Origin: Pseudomonas entomophila
GTDB lineage: Bacteria > Pseudomonadota > Gammaproteobacteria > Pseudomonadales > Pseudomonadaceae
Length of the DNA: 64,000 nt
Assembly (NCBI RefSeq): GCF_023277925.1
Contig: NZ_CP063832.1
Location: 1,178,001 to 1,242,000, forward strand
Direction of reading: 5' to 3'
Shown here: piece by piece, positions 7,902-16,192 of the stretch
How the letters are laid out: each line of letters opens with the position of its first letter
Numbering within the stretch: the stretch's first letter is position 1
Made by a program: the position numbers and the translations under genes
The notes under the pieces: model-generated
What the model saw: only the letters and a program-made list of their open reading frames with translations
What the model was told of the DNA's origin: nothing
The model's database searches: none

Positions 7902-8605
7902 GCAGTCGAGGCGAGGCCTGGTTGCTGTCGCCCCACTGCGACGACATCGCCTATTCGTTGGCGGGGCGCTTGCTCAGCGGGGCGGAGCACGGGCAGGGCG
8001 TGCGCCTGTTGACGGTCTTTTCCCAGAGCCGTTTCGCCCCTTACGCGCCGGCGCTGAACACCCAGGCGCAGATTTCCAGCTGGCGCCAGGCTGAAGAAGC
8101 ACGTTTCTGCGCCGCGCTGCACTTGGCCCACGAGTGCCTGCACCTGGCCGAAGCCCCGCTGCGTGGCTATCCCGATGTCGATTCGCTGTTCATCGCCGAC
8201 GGCGCCACGCCTGACGATCCGGTGCTCGAACGCCTGGAGCGCTGGTTGCGCCAGCGCTTGCAGCAGGGCCGGCCGGCCAGGGTCTATGCGCCGCTGGGGA
8301 TAGGTGGGCACGTCGACCACCTGCTCACGCGTCGGGCGGCGCAACGGGTGTTCGCCGATGTCTGCCCGCTGCTGTTCTATGAAGACTTGCCCTATGCCGG
8401 CGAGTTGTCGGCAGGCGCCCTGGCGCAGCAGTTGGCGCGCACCGCCCAGGGCTTGCGGCCATTGCTCACGCCGTTGGCCGACTGGCTGCCGGAAAAGCTC
8501 AGGCACCTGGCCGGCTATGCCTCTCAGGTGGCGGCAAAAGACCTGGCCTCGGTGGCAACCCATGCTCATTTGATTGGAGGTGAACGTGTCTGGACCCTTG
8601 GCTGA
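7898..8605 (+). CDS. PIG-L/LmbE family deacetylase
   Basis: A 235-residue PIG-L family zinc-dependent N-deacetylase. The metal site is SPHCDDIAYSLAGRLL, a Cys-for-Pro variant of the usual HPDD with the His and both Asp kept, plus GGHVDHLLTRRAAQ with the second His-x-Asp-His pattern. In butirosin and neomycin pathways the homologue (BtrD/NeoD) removes the acetyl group from 2'-N-acetylparomamine after the GT4 step. Its position directly after the GT4 gene suggests the same two-step logic: transfer N-acetylglucosamine, then deacetylate. Its 3' end overlaps the next gene by 20 bases. Function on a cyclitol glycoside is inferred. Confidence 0.88.
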   Translation: MSSRGEAWLLSPHCDDIAYSLAGRLLSGAEHGQGVRLLTVFSQSRFAPYAPALNTQAQISSWRQAEEARFCAALHLAHECLHLAEAPLRGYPDVDSLFIADGATPDDPVLERLERWLRQRLQQGRPARVYAPLGIGGHVDHLLTRRAAQRVFADVCPLLFYEDLPYAGELSAGALAQQLARTAQGLRPLLTPLADWLPEKLRHLAGYASQVAAKDLASVATHAHLIGGERVWTLG

Positions 8606-9395
8606 CATCTGTATCCTGACCTTCGCCGTAGATCGCCCACAGGCGTTGGCGCGTTGTATCGCCAGCGTCGCCGCGCAGCAGGGCGGCCTGCGTGTCGAGC
8701 ATCGCATCCTGTCCGAACGGGCCATGGCCCTGCGGACGCATCCGGCGTTGGTGGGGTGGCGGGAGTGGGTGGTGTGGCAGCCGCTCGAAGGGCAGCCGTT
8801 CCAAGGCGCTTCCTCACAGCGTATGGCTCGCCTGCGGGCCGCGGCGCTGGCGCAGGTGGAGCAGCCGCTGGTGGCGTTCCTCGATGATGACAACGCACTC
8901 GAACCTGAGCACCTGCAGACCCTCTGCCAGTGCCTGGAGGATCCACAGCTGCAGGCGGCCCATGCCTGGCGCCAGGTGCTCAACCCGGACGGCACGCCGT
9001 TCCCGTTCACCCATTACCCCTGGCATGACGACCCGGTGGTGGCCGACAGGATGTACCGCTGGGGCCTGGCCCACGGTGTTTTCAGCCCCGGCAGCCCAGT
9101 GATGCGTGACGGTGTGCGCGGCCCCGAGGAGCCCGACAGCTGCGCCACCGTGGACATGAACGAATGGCTGTTCCGCACCGAGTGCCTGCGCAACCTGGGC
9201 TTCGACGAGCGCTTCAGCCAGCGTGAGGTGGACCTGCGGGTCGGGGAAGACGACAAGCTGTTCCAGCGGGTGCGCGAGCAAGGGGTGAAGTTCGCCTGCT
9301 CGCAGCGCGCCACCGTGCGCTACTACCTGGGCGGCGTGTCCAACCTGCGCCAGACCAGCGGGCCGACCCAGGCCAGCGCCGGAGCCCACCCATGA
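8586..9395 (+). CDS. Glycosyltransferase family 2
   Basis: A 269-residue GT-A fold glycosyltransferase. The N-terminus, ADICILTFAVDRPQALARCI, is typical of GT2, and VAFLDDDNALEPEHL carries the D-x-D type metal/nucleotide site. The C-terminal part contains MNEWLFRTECLRNLGFDERF and GEDDKLFQRV, the ED acceptor region. I choose the GTG at 8586 because a GGAGG site sits 5 bases ahead; a TTG 12 bases upstream lies on the ribosome-binding site itself. It presumably adds a second sugar, possibly the activated heptose from the divergent genes. The donor is not determined by the sequence. Confidence 0.87.
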   Translation: MSGPLADICILTFAVDRPQALARCIASVAAQQGGLRVEHRILSERAMALRTHPALVGWREWVVWQPLEGQPFQGASSQRMARLRAAALAQVEQPLVAFLDDDNALEPEHLQTLCQCLEDPQLQAAHAWRQVLNPDGTPFPFTHYPWHDDPVVADRMYRWGLAHGVFSPGSPVMRDGVRGPEEPDSCATVDMNEWLFRTECLRNLGFDERFSQREVDLRVGEDDKLFQRVREQGVKFACSQRATVRYYLGGVSNLRQTSGPTQASAGAHP

Positions 9396-10666
9396 GCGGC
9401 CTGGCATTGTTCGGTGGCACTCCGGTGCACAGCCAGGCCTGGCCACAATGGCCGCAGTCCACGGTGAAAAGCGAACGCGCCCTGCTCACGGTGATGCGCA
9501 GCGGGCGTTGGTCGGTCAGTGGCCTGGAGACCGACGGCAACCCGACCTGGGACCAGCGTTTTGCCGAGGCCTTCGCCCATTACAACGGCGTGCGCCACTG
9601 CGTGCCCACGGCCAACGGCACCAGCGCCTTGATGGCGGCCATGCAGGCGCTGGGCATCGGCGCCGGGGACGAGGTGATCGTTCCCGGGCTGACGTGGGTG
9701 GCCTGCGCCAGCGCGGTGCTGGCGATCAACGCGGTGCCGGTCATCGTCGATATCGATCCCCACTCGCTGTGCCTGGCCCCCCATGCGGTGGAGGCGGCGA
9801 TCGGCCCACGCACCCGGGCGATCATGGTGGTGCACCTGTACAACGCCATCGCCGACCTGGACGCGCTGCTGCCGATGGCTCGCCGCCATGGCCTGCACCT
9901 GATCGAGGATTGCGCCCAGGCCCATGGCGCCCAGTGGCGGGGGCGGCATGTGGGGACGCTTGGCGCGGTCGGCACCTTCAGCATGCAGAACGGCAAGGTA
10001 CTGACCAGCGGCGAGGGCGGTGCTTGCATCTGTGACGACCCCGACCTGGCCGCGCGCATCTTCCGCCTGCGCGCGGACGGTCGGCAACGGGTCACCGAGG
10101 CGGTGCCGGCGGGCTACATGACGCTGGAGGAGGGCGGCCAGGGCTTTGCCCAGAACGCCTGCCTCAGTGAACTCCAGGCGGCGATCCTGCTCAGCCGCCT
10201 GGAAGACCTGGACCACGAGAATGCCCAGCGCGCCCGCCAGGCCCAGCGCTTGCGCCTGTTCCTGCAGGAGATTGGCGGGTTCGCCTTCCAGCAGAGCGCC
10301 GCAGGCACCGAGCGGACCACCTTGTACCACTTTCCGGTGCGCCTGGAAGCCCCGGAGTTCGACGGCGTGCCAATAGAGCAAGTGTGCCGGGCACTGTCCG
10401 CCGAACTGGGCTGCTGGGTGCACCCGCCTTATCCGCCGATGGACGCGTTCGCGGTACTCGCGCCCGGCCATTCCCAGCGCCTGTTGACGGCCCCGCGCGT
10501 GCCGCAACCGCTGCGATGCGCCCAAGCCGCGCATCGCCGGCATGTGATGCTGGCCCATTGGTTGTTCCTCGCCGACGACCAGGCCATGGTCCATGTCGGG
10601 CAGGCGTTCGCCAAGGTCAAGGAGCACGCGCACGAACTGCGTGCGGGTCAAGGAGAGGGGCTATGA
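9392..10666 (+). CDS. DegT/DnrJ/EryC1/StrS aminotransferase, cyclitol aminotransferase type
   Basis: A 424-residue PLP-dependent sugar/cyclitol aminotransferase. Landmarks are TANGTSALMAAMQALGIGAG, VIVPGLTWVACAS, LIEDCAQAHGAQW and the PLP-lysine segment TFSMQNGKVLTSGEGGA. The Q-N-G-K lysine context and the AWPQWP N-terminus resemble the StsC/BtrR/NeoB and AHBA synthase branch, which uses glutamine to aminate scyllo-inosose, 2-deoxy-scyllo-inosose or aminoshikimate-type substrates. The cyclase that would make the ketone substrate is encoded immediately downstream with an ATGA overlap. This gives a self-consistent route to 2-deoxy-scyllo-inosamine. Substrate assignment is inference from family branch and neighbour. 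Confidence 0.9.
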   Translation: MSGLALFGGTPVHSQAWPQWPQSTVKSERALLTVMRSGRWSVSGLETDGNPTWDQRFAEAFAHYNGVRHCVPTANGTSALMAAMQALGIGAGDEVIVPGLTWVACASAVLAINAVPVIVDIDPHSLCLAPHAVEAAIGPRTRAIMVVHLYNAIADLDALLPMARRHGLHLIEDCAQAHGAQWRGRHVGTLGAVGTFSMQNGKVLTSGEGGACICDDPDLAARIFRLRADGRQRVTEAVPAGYMTLEEGGQGFAQNACLSELQAAILLSRLEDLDHENAQRARQAQRLRLFLQEIGGFAFQQSAAGTERTTLYHFPVRLEAPEFDGVPIEQVCRALSAELGCWVHPPYPPMDAFAVLAPGHSQRLLTAPRVPQPLRCAQAAHRRHVMLAHWLFLADDQAMVHVGQAFAKVKEHAHELRAGQGEGL

Positions 10667-11841
10667 ACTCGCTTTTGCAGAACCCACCGGCACGGCGGTC
10701 GACCCAGGAGCAGCCGGTACGGACCCTGGATTTCCGCTTTGCTGAGCAGCGCATGGAGATGCTGTTGGGTTACCGCTTCACCGCACAGATTGCCCAGCGG
10801 GTCAGCGAGCAGGCCGCGCATATCCTGCTGGTGGCCGATCGACAGGTCTACGAACTGTGGGGCGCGCCGCTGCTCGATGCCCTGCAACGCCACTTGCCGG
10901 TAACCTGCCTGCTGGTGGACGCGATTGAGGCGGCCAAGACCCTCGGCGTGCTGCAGGGCTTGCTCGACCAGGCCGTGGCCGGTGGCGCGACCCGGCGCTC
11001 CGTGGTGGTGGCGTTCGGCGGCGGCCTGACCGGCAACCTGGCCGGCATGTTGGCTGGCCTGCTGTATCGCGGCATTCGCCTGGTGCACATTCCGACCACG
11101 CTGCTGGCGATGTCCGACTCGGTGCTGTCGCAGAAGCAGGCGGTAAACGGCGCCGCTGCGAAGAACATGTACGGCCTGTATCACCCGGCGAGCCTGTGCT
11201 GCGTTGATGTGCAGTACCTGCAAAGCCTGCCGGCACCGGCGTTCTCCGCCGGCGTGGTGGAACTGTGCAAGAACGGCCTGGCCTTCGATGCCGCGACCGT
11301 GCCGGCGCTCGAACGCCTGGTGGCGGATACGTCGCCGGCCGGCTGGATCGAGCTGGTCGAGCTGGGGATCCAGGCCAAGCAGCAACTGCTGCTGGACGAC
11401 CCGCTGGAGCATGAGCTGGGCGTGGTGCTGGAGTACGGGCACACCGTCGGTCACGCCCTGGAGCTGGAGACCGGCACCCTGACCCACGGCCATGCCGTCG
11501 GCCTGGGGATGCTGGTGGCCGCCGCCATCGCCCGGGAACGTGGCTGGCTCAGCGCACAGGAAGAACACCTGCATGCTCAATTGTTGCTGCGCTGCGGCGC
11601 GCCGCTGGGCCTGGAACGCTCGCCGTCGTTCGACCAGGTCATGGCGCGTGTCCGCCAGGACAACAAGCGCGGGCGCATTCGCCTGAACGCTGGGCACTAC
11701 CCCTTCGTGCTGCTGCGCGGCATCGGCCAGCCCGCCATGAGCCAGGGGCAGCCGCTGGTCGGGGTGGATGAAGGTGAGATCCGTCGGGCCTATGCCAAGT
11801 TGCAAGCGGGCTACTACACCGCGCTGCACCTTGCCGAGTGA
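10663..11841 (+). CDS. 2-deoxy-scyllo-inosose synthase-like cyclase (3-dehydroquinate synthase superfamily)
   Basis: A 392-residue sugar-phosphate cyclase that would convert glucose 6-phosphate to 2-deoxy-scyllo-inosose, the committed step to 2-deoxystreptamine. Diagnostic stretches are VAFGGGLTGNLAGMLAGL, RGIRLVHIPTTLLAMSDSVL, SQKQAVN, VVELCKNGLAFD, YGHTVGHALELE, DNKRGRIRL and LLRGIGQPAM. In 3-dehydroquinate synthases the corresponding segments read GGGVIGD, DSSVGGKTAVN and AEVIKYG, whereas BtrC/NeoC read GGGLTGN, DSVLSIKQAVN and CELVKN. It thus sits with DOI synthases, not AroB. The ATG overlaps the aminotransferase stop. Acting on an unusual related sugar phosphate remains possible. Confidence 0.9.
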   Translation: MNSLLQNPPARRSTQEQPVRTLDFRFAEQRMEMLLGYRFTAQIAQRVSEQAAHILLVADRQVYELWGAPLLDALQRHLPVTCLLVDAIEAAKTLGVLQGLLDQAVAGGATRRSVVVAFGGGLTGNLAGMLAGLLYRGIRLVHIPTTLLAMSDSVLSQKQAVNGAAAKNMYGLYHPASLCCVDVQYLQSLPAPAFSAGVVELCKNGLAFDAATVPALERLVADTSPAGWIELVELGIQAKQQLLLDDPLEHELGVVLEYGHTVGHALELETGTLTHGHAVGLGMLVAAAIARERGWLSAQEEHLHAQLLLRCGAPLGLERSPSFDQVMARVRQDNKRGRIRLNAGHYPFVLLRGIGQPAMSQGQPLVGVDEGEIRRAYAKLQAGYYTALHLAE

Positions 11842-11878
11842 CCCATCCTGACCACCGCTCGCGATAAGGACCATCGTG

Positions 11879-13237
11879 ATGCCCGAACCGAATTTCAACC
11901 TGGCCTGGGTGGATGAAGCCCGCTTGGCCAATGCCATCGACCAGGCCAACCGCGAGCAGCGGCCGCTATACCTGATCGTGCTCGCCACCAAGCCGTGCTA
12001 CATCAAACTGGCCAGTCTCGTGTTGGCCTGCGACGCGTTGCAGTTGCCGTTCCTGTTGGTCGACACCGGCCAGCACTATGACCCGGTGCTGACCCAGGCC
12101 AGGGACGAGCTGGGTTACCAGCACCTGCTGGCGGTGAGCTTCGGCATCCGTGGGACCTTGCTGGGCCGCACGGCGCAGTTGGCGCTGGCCATCGAGTGCC
12201 TCGACACCCGGCTCAAGGCCGGCGGCCTGCGCCAGAGCGCGGTGCCGCTGGTGTCCGGGGACACCGCCACGGCGGCGATGTTCGCCCAGTTCTGGTACCT
12301 GGCCCATGGCGCGCGCAGCGTGCACATCGAGGCGGGGCTGCGCAGCTACGGGCCGGATCGTGGCGTCTGGGCGAACCTGCAGGACCTGGCCGAGCAACGC
12401 CAGCTGCGTTGGCAGCGGTTTTGCGAGGAGCCGTTCCCCGAGGGGGTCTGCACCACCCTGGCCAGCGTGGTTGGCGACCTGCTGCTGGCCCCGGTGGAGC
12501 GCAATGTCGAACACCTGCTGCGCGAGGGCTACCGGCTGCCACAACTGCGCCAGGTCGGCTCCCTGAGCAGTGACGCGGTGCGCCTGGCCCTGCCGCGGGC
12601 GGCCCGCAGCCCGTTGTTCAGCCTGTACCCGGCGCTGGCTCAGGGGCGCTGGCTACGGGTGGACCTGCACCGGCGCGAGAACATGACCACCCAGGCCTTG
12701 CAGGCGGTGTTGCAGGGGCTGGGGCGACTGGCCATCGACGGTGTCCAGGTGGTGCTGGTGCGCACCAACGCGCTGGACGGTGCGCTGGCCCAGCACTCAC
12801 TGGCTGGGCTGCTCGACGAAGTTCAGCGCCAGGGCGTGGTGGTGCAACCGATGTGGCCGCACTACACCGATGTCATCCACTTCCTCACTTCCGGCCATTG
12901 CCTTGCGCTGTACACCGACAGTGGCGGCCTGCAAGAGGAAGCCACGGTGCTGGGTGTGCCCTGCCTGACCTGCCGCCTGAGCAGCGACCGCCCGGAAACC
13001 GTGCTCGACGCGCAGAGCAACCTGCTGTTGCCGCCACTGTCGGCGGCGTTCGTCCATCGGCACCTGCGCGACATTCTGGCTCGCCCGCTGGCCGAGGCCT
13101 GGCCGGGCTTGCAGCGCGGCCGCACGCTCTATGGCCAGGCCGTGGGGCAGGGCATCGCCGAGCTGCTCAAGGTGTACGAGGCACCTGCCGTGCTGGCGGG
13201 CGCCCAGGCGCGGTACCTGCCTCGGGAGCCAGCATGA
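11879..13237 (+). CDS. UDP-N-acetylglucosamine 2-epimerase (WecB) family protein
   Basis: A 452-residue member of the non-hydrolysing/hydrolysing UDP-GlcNAc 2-epimerase family. Visible family segments are LVDTGQHYDPVL near the N-terminus, SVHIEAGLRSYGPD, RVDLHRRENMTTQAL, and YTDSGGLQEEATVLGVPCLT followed by SSDRPETV. It is about 70 residues longer than typical WecB. An AAGGA site precedes both a GTG (11876) and the ATG I chose (8-base spacing). The gap from the cyclase gene is only 37 bases. It may epimerise a UDP-amino sugar donor for one of the glycosyltransferases, or release a free sugar. It is not part of the known DOS pathway, so its role here is open. Confidence 0.8.
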   Translation: MPEPNFNLAWVDEARLANAIDQANREQRPLYLIVLATKPCYIKLASLVLACDALQLPFLLVDTGQHYDPVLTQARDELGYQHLLAVSFGIRGTLLGRTAQLALAIECLDTRLKAGGLRQSAVPLVSGDTATAAMFAQFWYLAHGARSVHIEAGLRSYGPDRGVWANLQDLAEQRQLRWQRFCEEPFPEGVCTTLASVVGDLLLAPVERNVEHLLREGYRLPQLRQVGSLSSDAVRLALPRAARSPLFSLYPALAQGRWLRVDLHRRENMTTQALQAVLQGLGRLAIDGVQVVLVRTNALDGALAQHSLAGLLDEVQRQGVVVQPMWPHYTDVIHFLTSGHCLALYTDSGGLQEEATVLGVPCLTCRLSSDRPETVLDAQSNLLLPPLSAAFVHRHLRDILARPLAEAWPGLQRGRTLYGQAVGQGIAELLKVYEAPAVLAGAQARYLPREPA

Positions 13238-15126
13238 ACCGCCCGGCGCAGGTCACCACCGCCCAGTTGGCATCTTCGCGTCTGTGCGGTGGGCTCGACG
13301 GTGGTGCGGGCGACCTGCGGCCCTGGCTGGCGCCGATGTGCCAGGCCCTGGGGCTCGACAGCGAGCACCTGCCGTCGCTCCAGCACAGCCATACCCTGTG
13401 CTGCGGCGAGCTGCTCAACCGCGCCCAGATGCAGGGTTGGCTGGGCCTGGCGGGGCAGCCCCATACCGATGGCGAGCTGCTGACCCGGGCGTTCCTGGCC
13501 TGGGGCGAGGTGACGACCCTGAACCGGATCAGCGGCAAGTTCGCCCTGGCGCACTGGAACGCCGAGCGGCAGCGGCTGGTCCTGGCGTGCGACCGTACCA
13601 CGCAGTTCACGGTGTTCTACGGTCGCCTCGCCGGGCATTGGTTGTTCAGCAGCGACTTCGGTGCGTTCCGGCCGTTGCACCGGCAGCTGGAAGTCGACCG
13701 GCAGACGTTGGCGCTGTTCGTGCGCTATGGCTTCGTCCCAGCGCCCCATAGCTTCTACCGGCAGGTGCGCAAGCTGCGGCCCGGTCACTGGGTGGCGCTA
13801 TCGGTACATGATTGCGGCGAAGTGGAGCAACAACCCTACGCACCTTCGTCCTGGGCATACCTGCCCACCACCCAGCGCAAACCCATCGAGACAGGGCTCG
13901 CCACGGCAACCTTCGAGCACCATCTGCTGGCGGCCATCGAGGCCCGCCTGGATGGCTCCACGGCAGGCGCTTTCATGTCTAGCGGGTTCGACTCGACCCT
14001 GGGCGCGGCACTGCTGCAGAAAGCCCTGGGCAAGCCCATCCACACTTTCACGGCGGGCTTCCAAGGCATGCATTGCAACGAGGCCCCGGACGCCGCTGCC
14101 ATCGCTCGGCACCTGGGAACCTTGCACCACGAGATCCGTCTCGATGACGCGGCGCTTGCAGGCGTGGTGCCTGACATCCCCAACGCCTATGGCGAACCCC
14201 TGGCCGACTCGTCGCAACTGCCCTCGATGCTGCTGGCCCGCGCCGCAAGCGAGTACGTCGACACGGTGTTCGCCGGCGATGGCGCTGATTGTGTGCTGGG
14301 CGAGTACGCCCAACGCCTGGAGATGTACCGCAGCGTGCTGCGGACGCGCAGCCTTCCAGCCTGGACTCGAACGGCGCTGGGCCGTGGCCTGGTGCTGGCC
14401 GGGCGCTGTTCGACGCCGTTGGGCACAGGCCTGGCGCGTTGGATCGGGCGGCGCCTGGCGCTGGACGACCCTGGGCGTGATGCCGTCGAGGATGTTCGCG
14501 GGGTGCTGGCGGCCGGCGGACTGGGGCAGGTGGAGCGCGTGCTGGGCGCAAGGGTGCTGGACCCCGCGCGGCTGGTACCAGGCGGGCCCTGGCAGGATGT
14601 TCCCTGGCCAGGGAGCGGCGCCGAGCCGCCGCGCTTGTCGGTGCTGCTCGACCAACTGGTACAGGTGCAGGGGGAAATCCTCATCGCACCGGTGACGCAC
14701 AAGACCCTCGGTGCCTGCGACCACGCCGGCCTGCGGGTGGCCATGCCGTTTCTCGACGGGGCGCTGCTGGATTTCGCCCGAGGTCTGCCGCATCGCCTCA
14801 AGCACCGCCGGGACACCTCCAAATGGCTGCTGCGCCAGGTGGCCTACCAATACATCCCCAGGGCTCTGCTGGAGCGCAAGAAGCTGGGCTTCAGCATCTG
14901 GGTGAGCCCATTGTTGCGCGACTACATGCGCGACTGGGCCGAGCACCTGCTGGCGCCCGGGCGCCTGCGTGACGAAGGCTTCTTCGACGTGGCCCAGGTG
15001 CGTTGGGAGTGGACGCGGTTGCTGTACCACGGTGAGCACTTCAGGGAAGAGCGGCTGTGGTCGGTGCTGATGTTTCAACAATGGCTCGACACCAGCCGGG
15101 CCTACAGTGTGCGGGGGAACACATGA
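13234..15126 (+). CDS. Asparagine synthetase-family amidotransferase/ligase lacking the N-terminal Cys
   Basis: A 630-residue protein with the two-domain layout of class B asparagine synthetases. The N-terminal half resembles the glutaminase fold (KFALAHWNAERQRLVLACDR, HWLFSSDFGAFRPL), but no Met-Cys start is present, so it cannot use glutamine in the usual way. The C-terminal synthetase domain has the ATP-pyrophosphatase loop FMSSGFDSTLGAALL (S-S-G-F-D-S in place of S-G-G-x-D-S) and VFAGDGADCVLGEY. Proteins like this, such as beta-lactam synthetase, adenylate a carboxylate and form an amide bond with an internal or external amine. It overlaps its neighbours by ATGA on both sides. An amide-forming tailoring step is inferred. 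Confidence 0.82.
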   Translation: MNRPAQVTTAQLASSRLCGGLDGGAGDLRPWLAPMCQALGLDSEHLPSLQHSHTLCCGELLNRAQMQGWLGLAGQPHTDGELLTRAFLAWGEVTTLNRISGKFALAHWNAERQRLVLACDRTTQFTVFYGRLAGHWLFSSDFGAFRPLHRQLEVDRQTLALFVRYGFVPAPHSFYRQVRKLRPGHWVALSVHDCGEVEQQPYAPSSWAYLPTTQRKPIETGLATATFEHHLLAAIEARLDGSTAGAFMSSGFDSTLGAALLQKALGKPIHTFTAGFQGMHCNEAPDAAAIARHLGTLHHEIRLDDAALAGVVPDIPNAYGEPLADSSQLPSMLLARAASEYVDTVFAGDGADCVLGEYAQRLEMYRSVLRTRSLPAWTRTALGRGLVLAGRCSTPLGTGLARWIGRRLALDDPGRDAVEDVRGVLAAGGLGQVERVLGARVLDPARLVPGGPWQDVPWPGSGAEPPRLSVLLDQLVQVQGEILIAPVTHKTLGACDHAGLRVAMPFLDGALLDFARGLPHRLKHRRDTSKWLLRQVAYQYIPRALLERKKLGFSIWVSPLLRDYMRDWAEHLLAPGRLRDEGFFDVAQVRWEWTRLLYHGEHFREERLWSVLMFQQWLDTSRAYSVRGNT

Positions 15127-16169
15127 GCGCGATAAGAACGGCCTTGATCGGCTGCGGCACGGTGTGCGACTGGCACCTGGAAGAGCTGGACAAGCTCAGG
15201 GACCTGTTCGACGTGCGCTGCCTGTGCGACAACGTGCCGGGCAAGGCCCAGGCGCTGGCGCAGAAGTGGCGGGTAGCGGGTTGGAGCGAGGACTTCCAGC
15301 AGGTGCTGGATGACCCGCTGATCGAGTGCGTGTGGATCCTGACCCCGCCGTTCAACCACGCCGAACTTGCCATCGCCGCGCTGCGGGCCAACAAACACGT
15401 GTTCTGCGAAAAGCCCCTGGCCAAGACCGCGGCGCAATGCCAGGAGCTGGTGCGGGTGGCCGAGGACAGCCAGCGGGTGTTCCTGCTGGGCTACCCGATG
15501 CGCTTTTCCGCCGATGCGGGCAACCTGCGCAAGGTCGTGCAAAGCGGCGTGCTGGGGCGCCCGGTGGTGCTGCGCGATGTCTGGGCGGTGTGCAAGGGCG
15601 CCGACAGCCCGGCCATCCACGATGCCGAGCAGGGCGGCGGGGTGGTGTTCGAGCACACCCACTGGCTGGACTTCGTGACCTGGATGTTCGGCCCGGCGCG
15701 CAAGGTCTACGCCTCCACCCGCAAGCTCAAGCTCGGGCCGACCAGCGCCCACGACACCGTGGTCGCGGTGATCGATTTCGTCTCCGGCGACCAGGCGCTG
15801 TGGTCCGAGTCCTGGGCCGCCAGCGGCCTGGGCTGGGAGCCCTTGTGCGTGGGGCGCGCCGGGATCCGCCCGACCTTCGATGTGGTCGGCGAGCAGGGCG
15901 TGCTGCAGTTTCCCAACGCCCAGGGCGAGAAGGTTCTGAGCTTCTACCGCTATGACCGGCCCGAGCAACCGGTCAGCACCTGGACCTGGCAGCACGACTG
16001 GGGCACCAACGACGACGCCTTCCCCAACGAACACCGCCACCTGTACGCCTGCATTCGCCATGGCACGCCGCCGGTGTGCCAGGCCCGCGACGGCCTGCGC
16101 GCTGTGCAGTTGGCCGAAGCCATTCTCGAATCCAGCCGCAGCGGCCAGCCGGTGTATCTGCAGCCATAG
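15123..16169 (+). CDS. Gfo/Idh/MocA family NAD(P)-dependent oxidoreductase
   Basis: A 348-residue dehydrogenase. The Rossmann motif is at the extreme N-terminus (TALIGCGTVCDWHLEEL), followed by HVFCEKPLAKTAAQC with the signature E-K-P, and FEHTHWLDFVTWMFG with the catalytic-site His. These enzymes oxidise cyclitols (inositol 2-dehydrogenase) and amino-cyclitols in several aminoglycoside pathways, so it is a candidate to oxidise the cyclitol ring or a nucleotide sugar before a second amination. The ATG overlaps the stop of the synthetase gene. With the radical SAM enzyme it gives the cluster two possible oxidation catalysts. Confidence 0.9.
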   Translation: MSAIRTALIGCGTVCDWHLEELDKLRDLFDVRCLCDNVPGKAQALAQKWRVAGWSEDFQQVLDDPLIECVWILTPPFNHAELAIAALRANKHVFCEKPLAKTAAQCQELVRVAEDSQRVFLLGYPMRFSADAGNLRKVVQSGVLGRPVVLRDVWAVCKGADSPAIHDAEQGGGVVFEHTHWLDFVTWMFGPARKVYASTRKLKLGPTSAHDTVVAVIDFVSGDQALWSESWAASGLGWEPLCVGRAGIRPTFDVVGEQGVLQFPNAQGEKVLSFYRYDRPEQPVSTWTWQHDWGTNDDAFPNEHRHLYACIRHGTPPVCQARDGLRAVQLAEAILESSRSGQPVYLQP

Positions 16170-16192
16170 CCGATCAACAGGGAGGGGATAGC

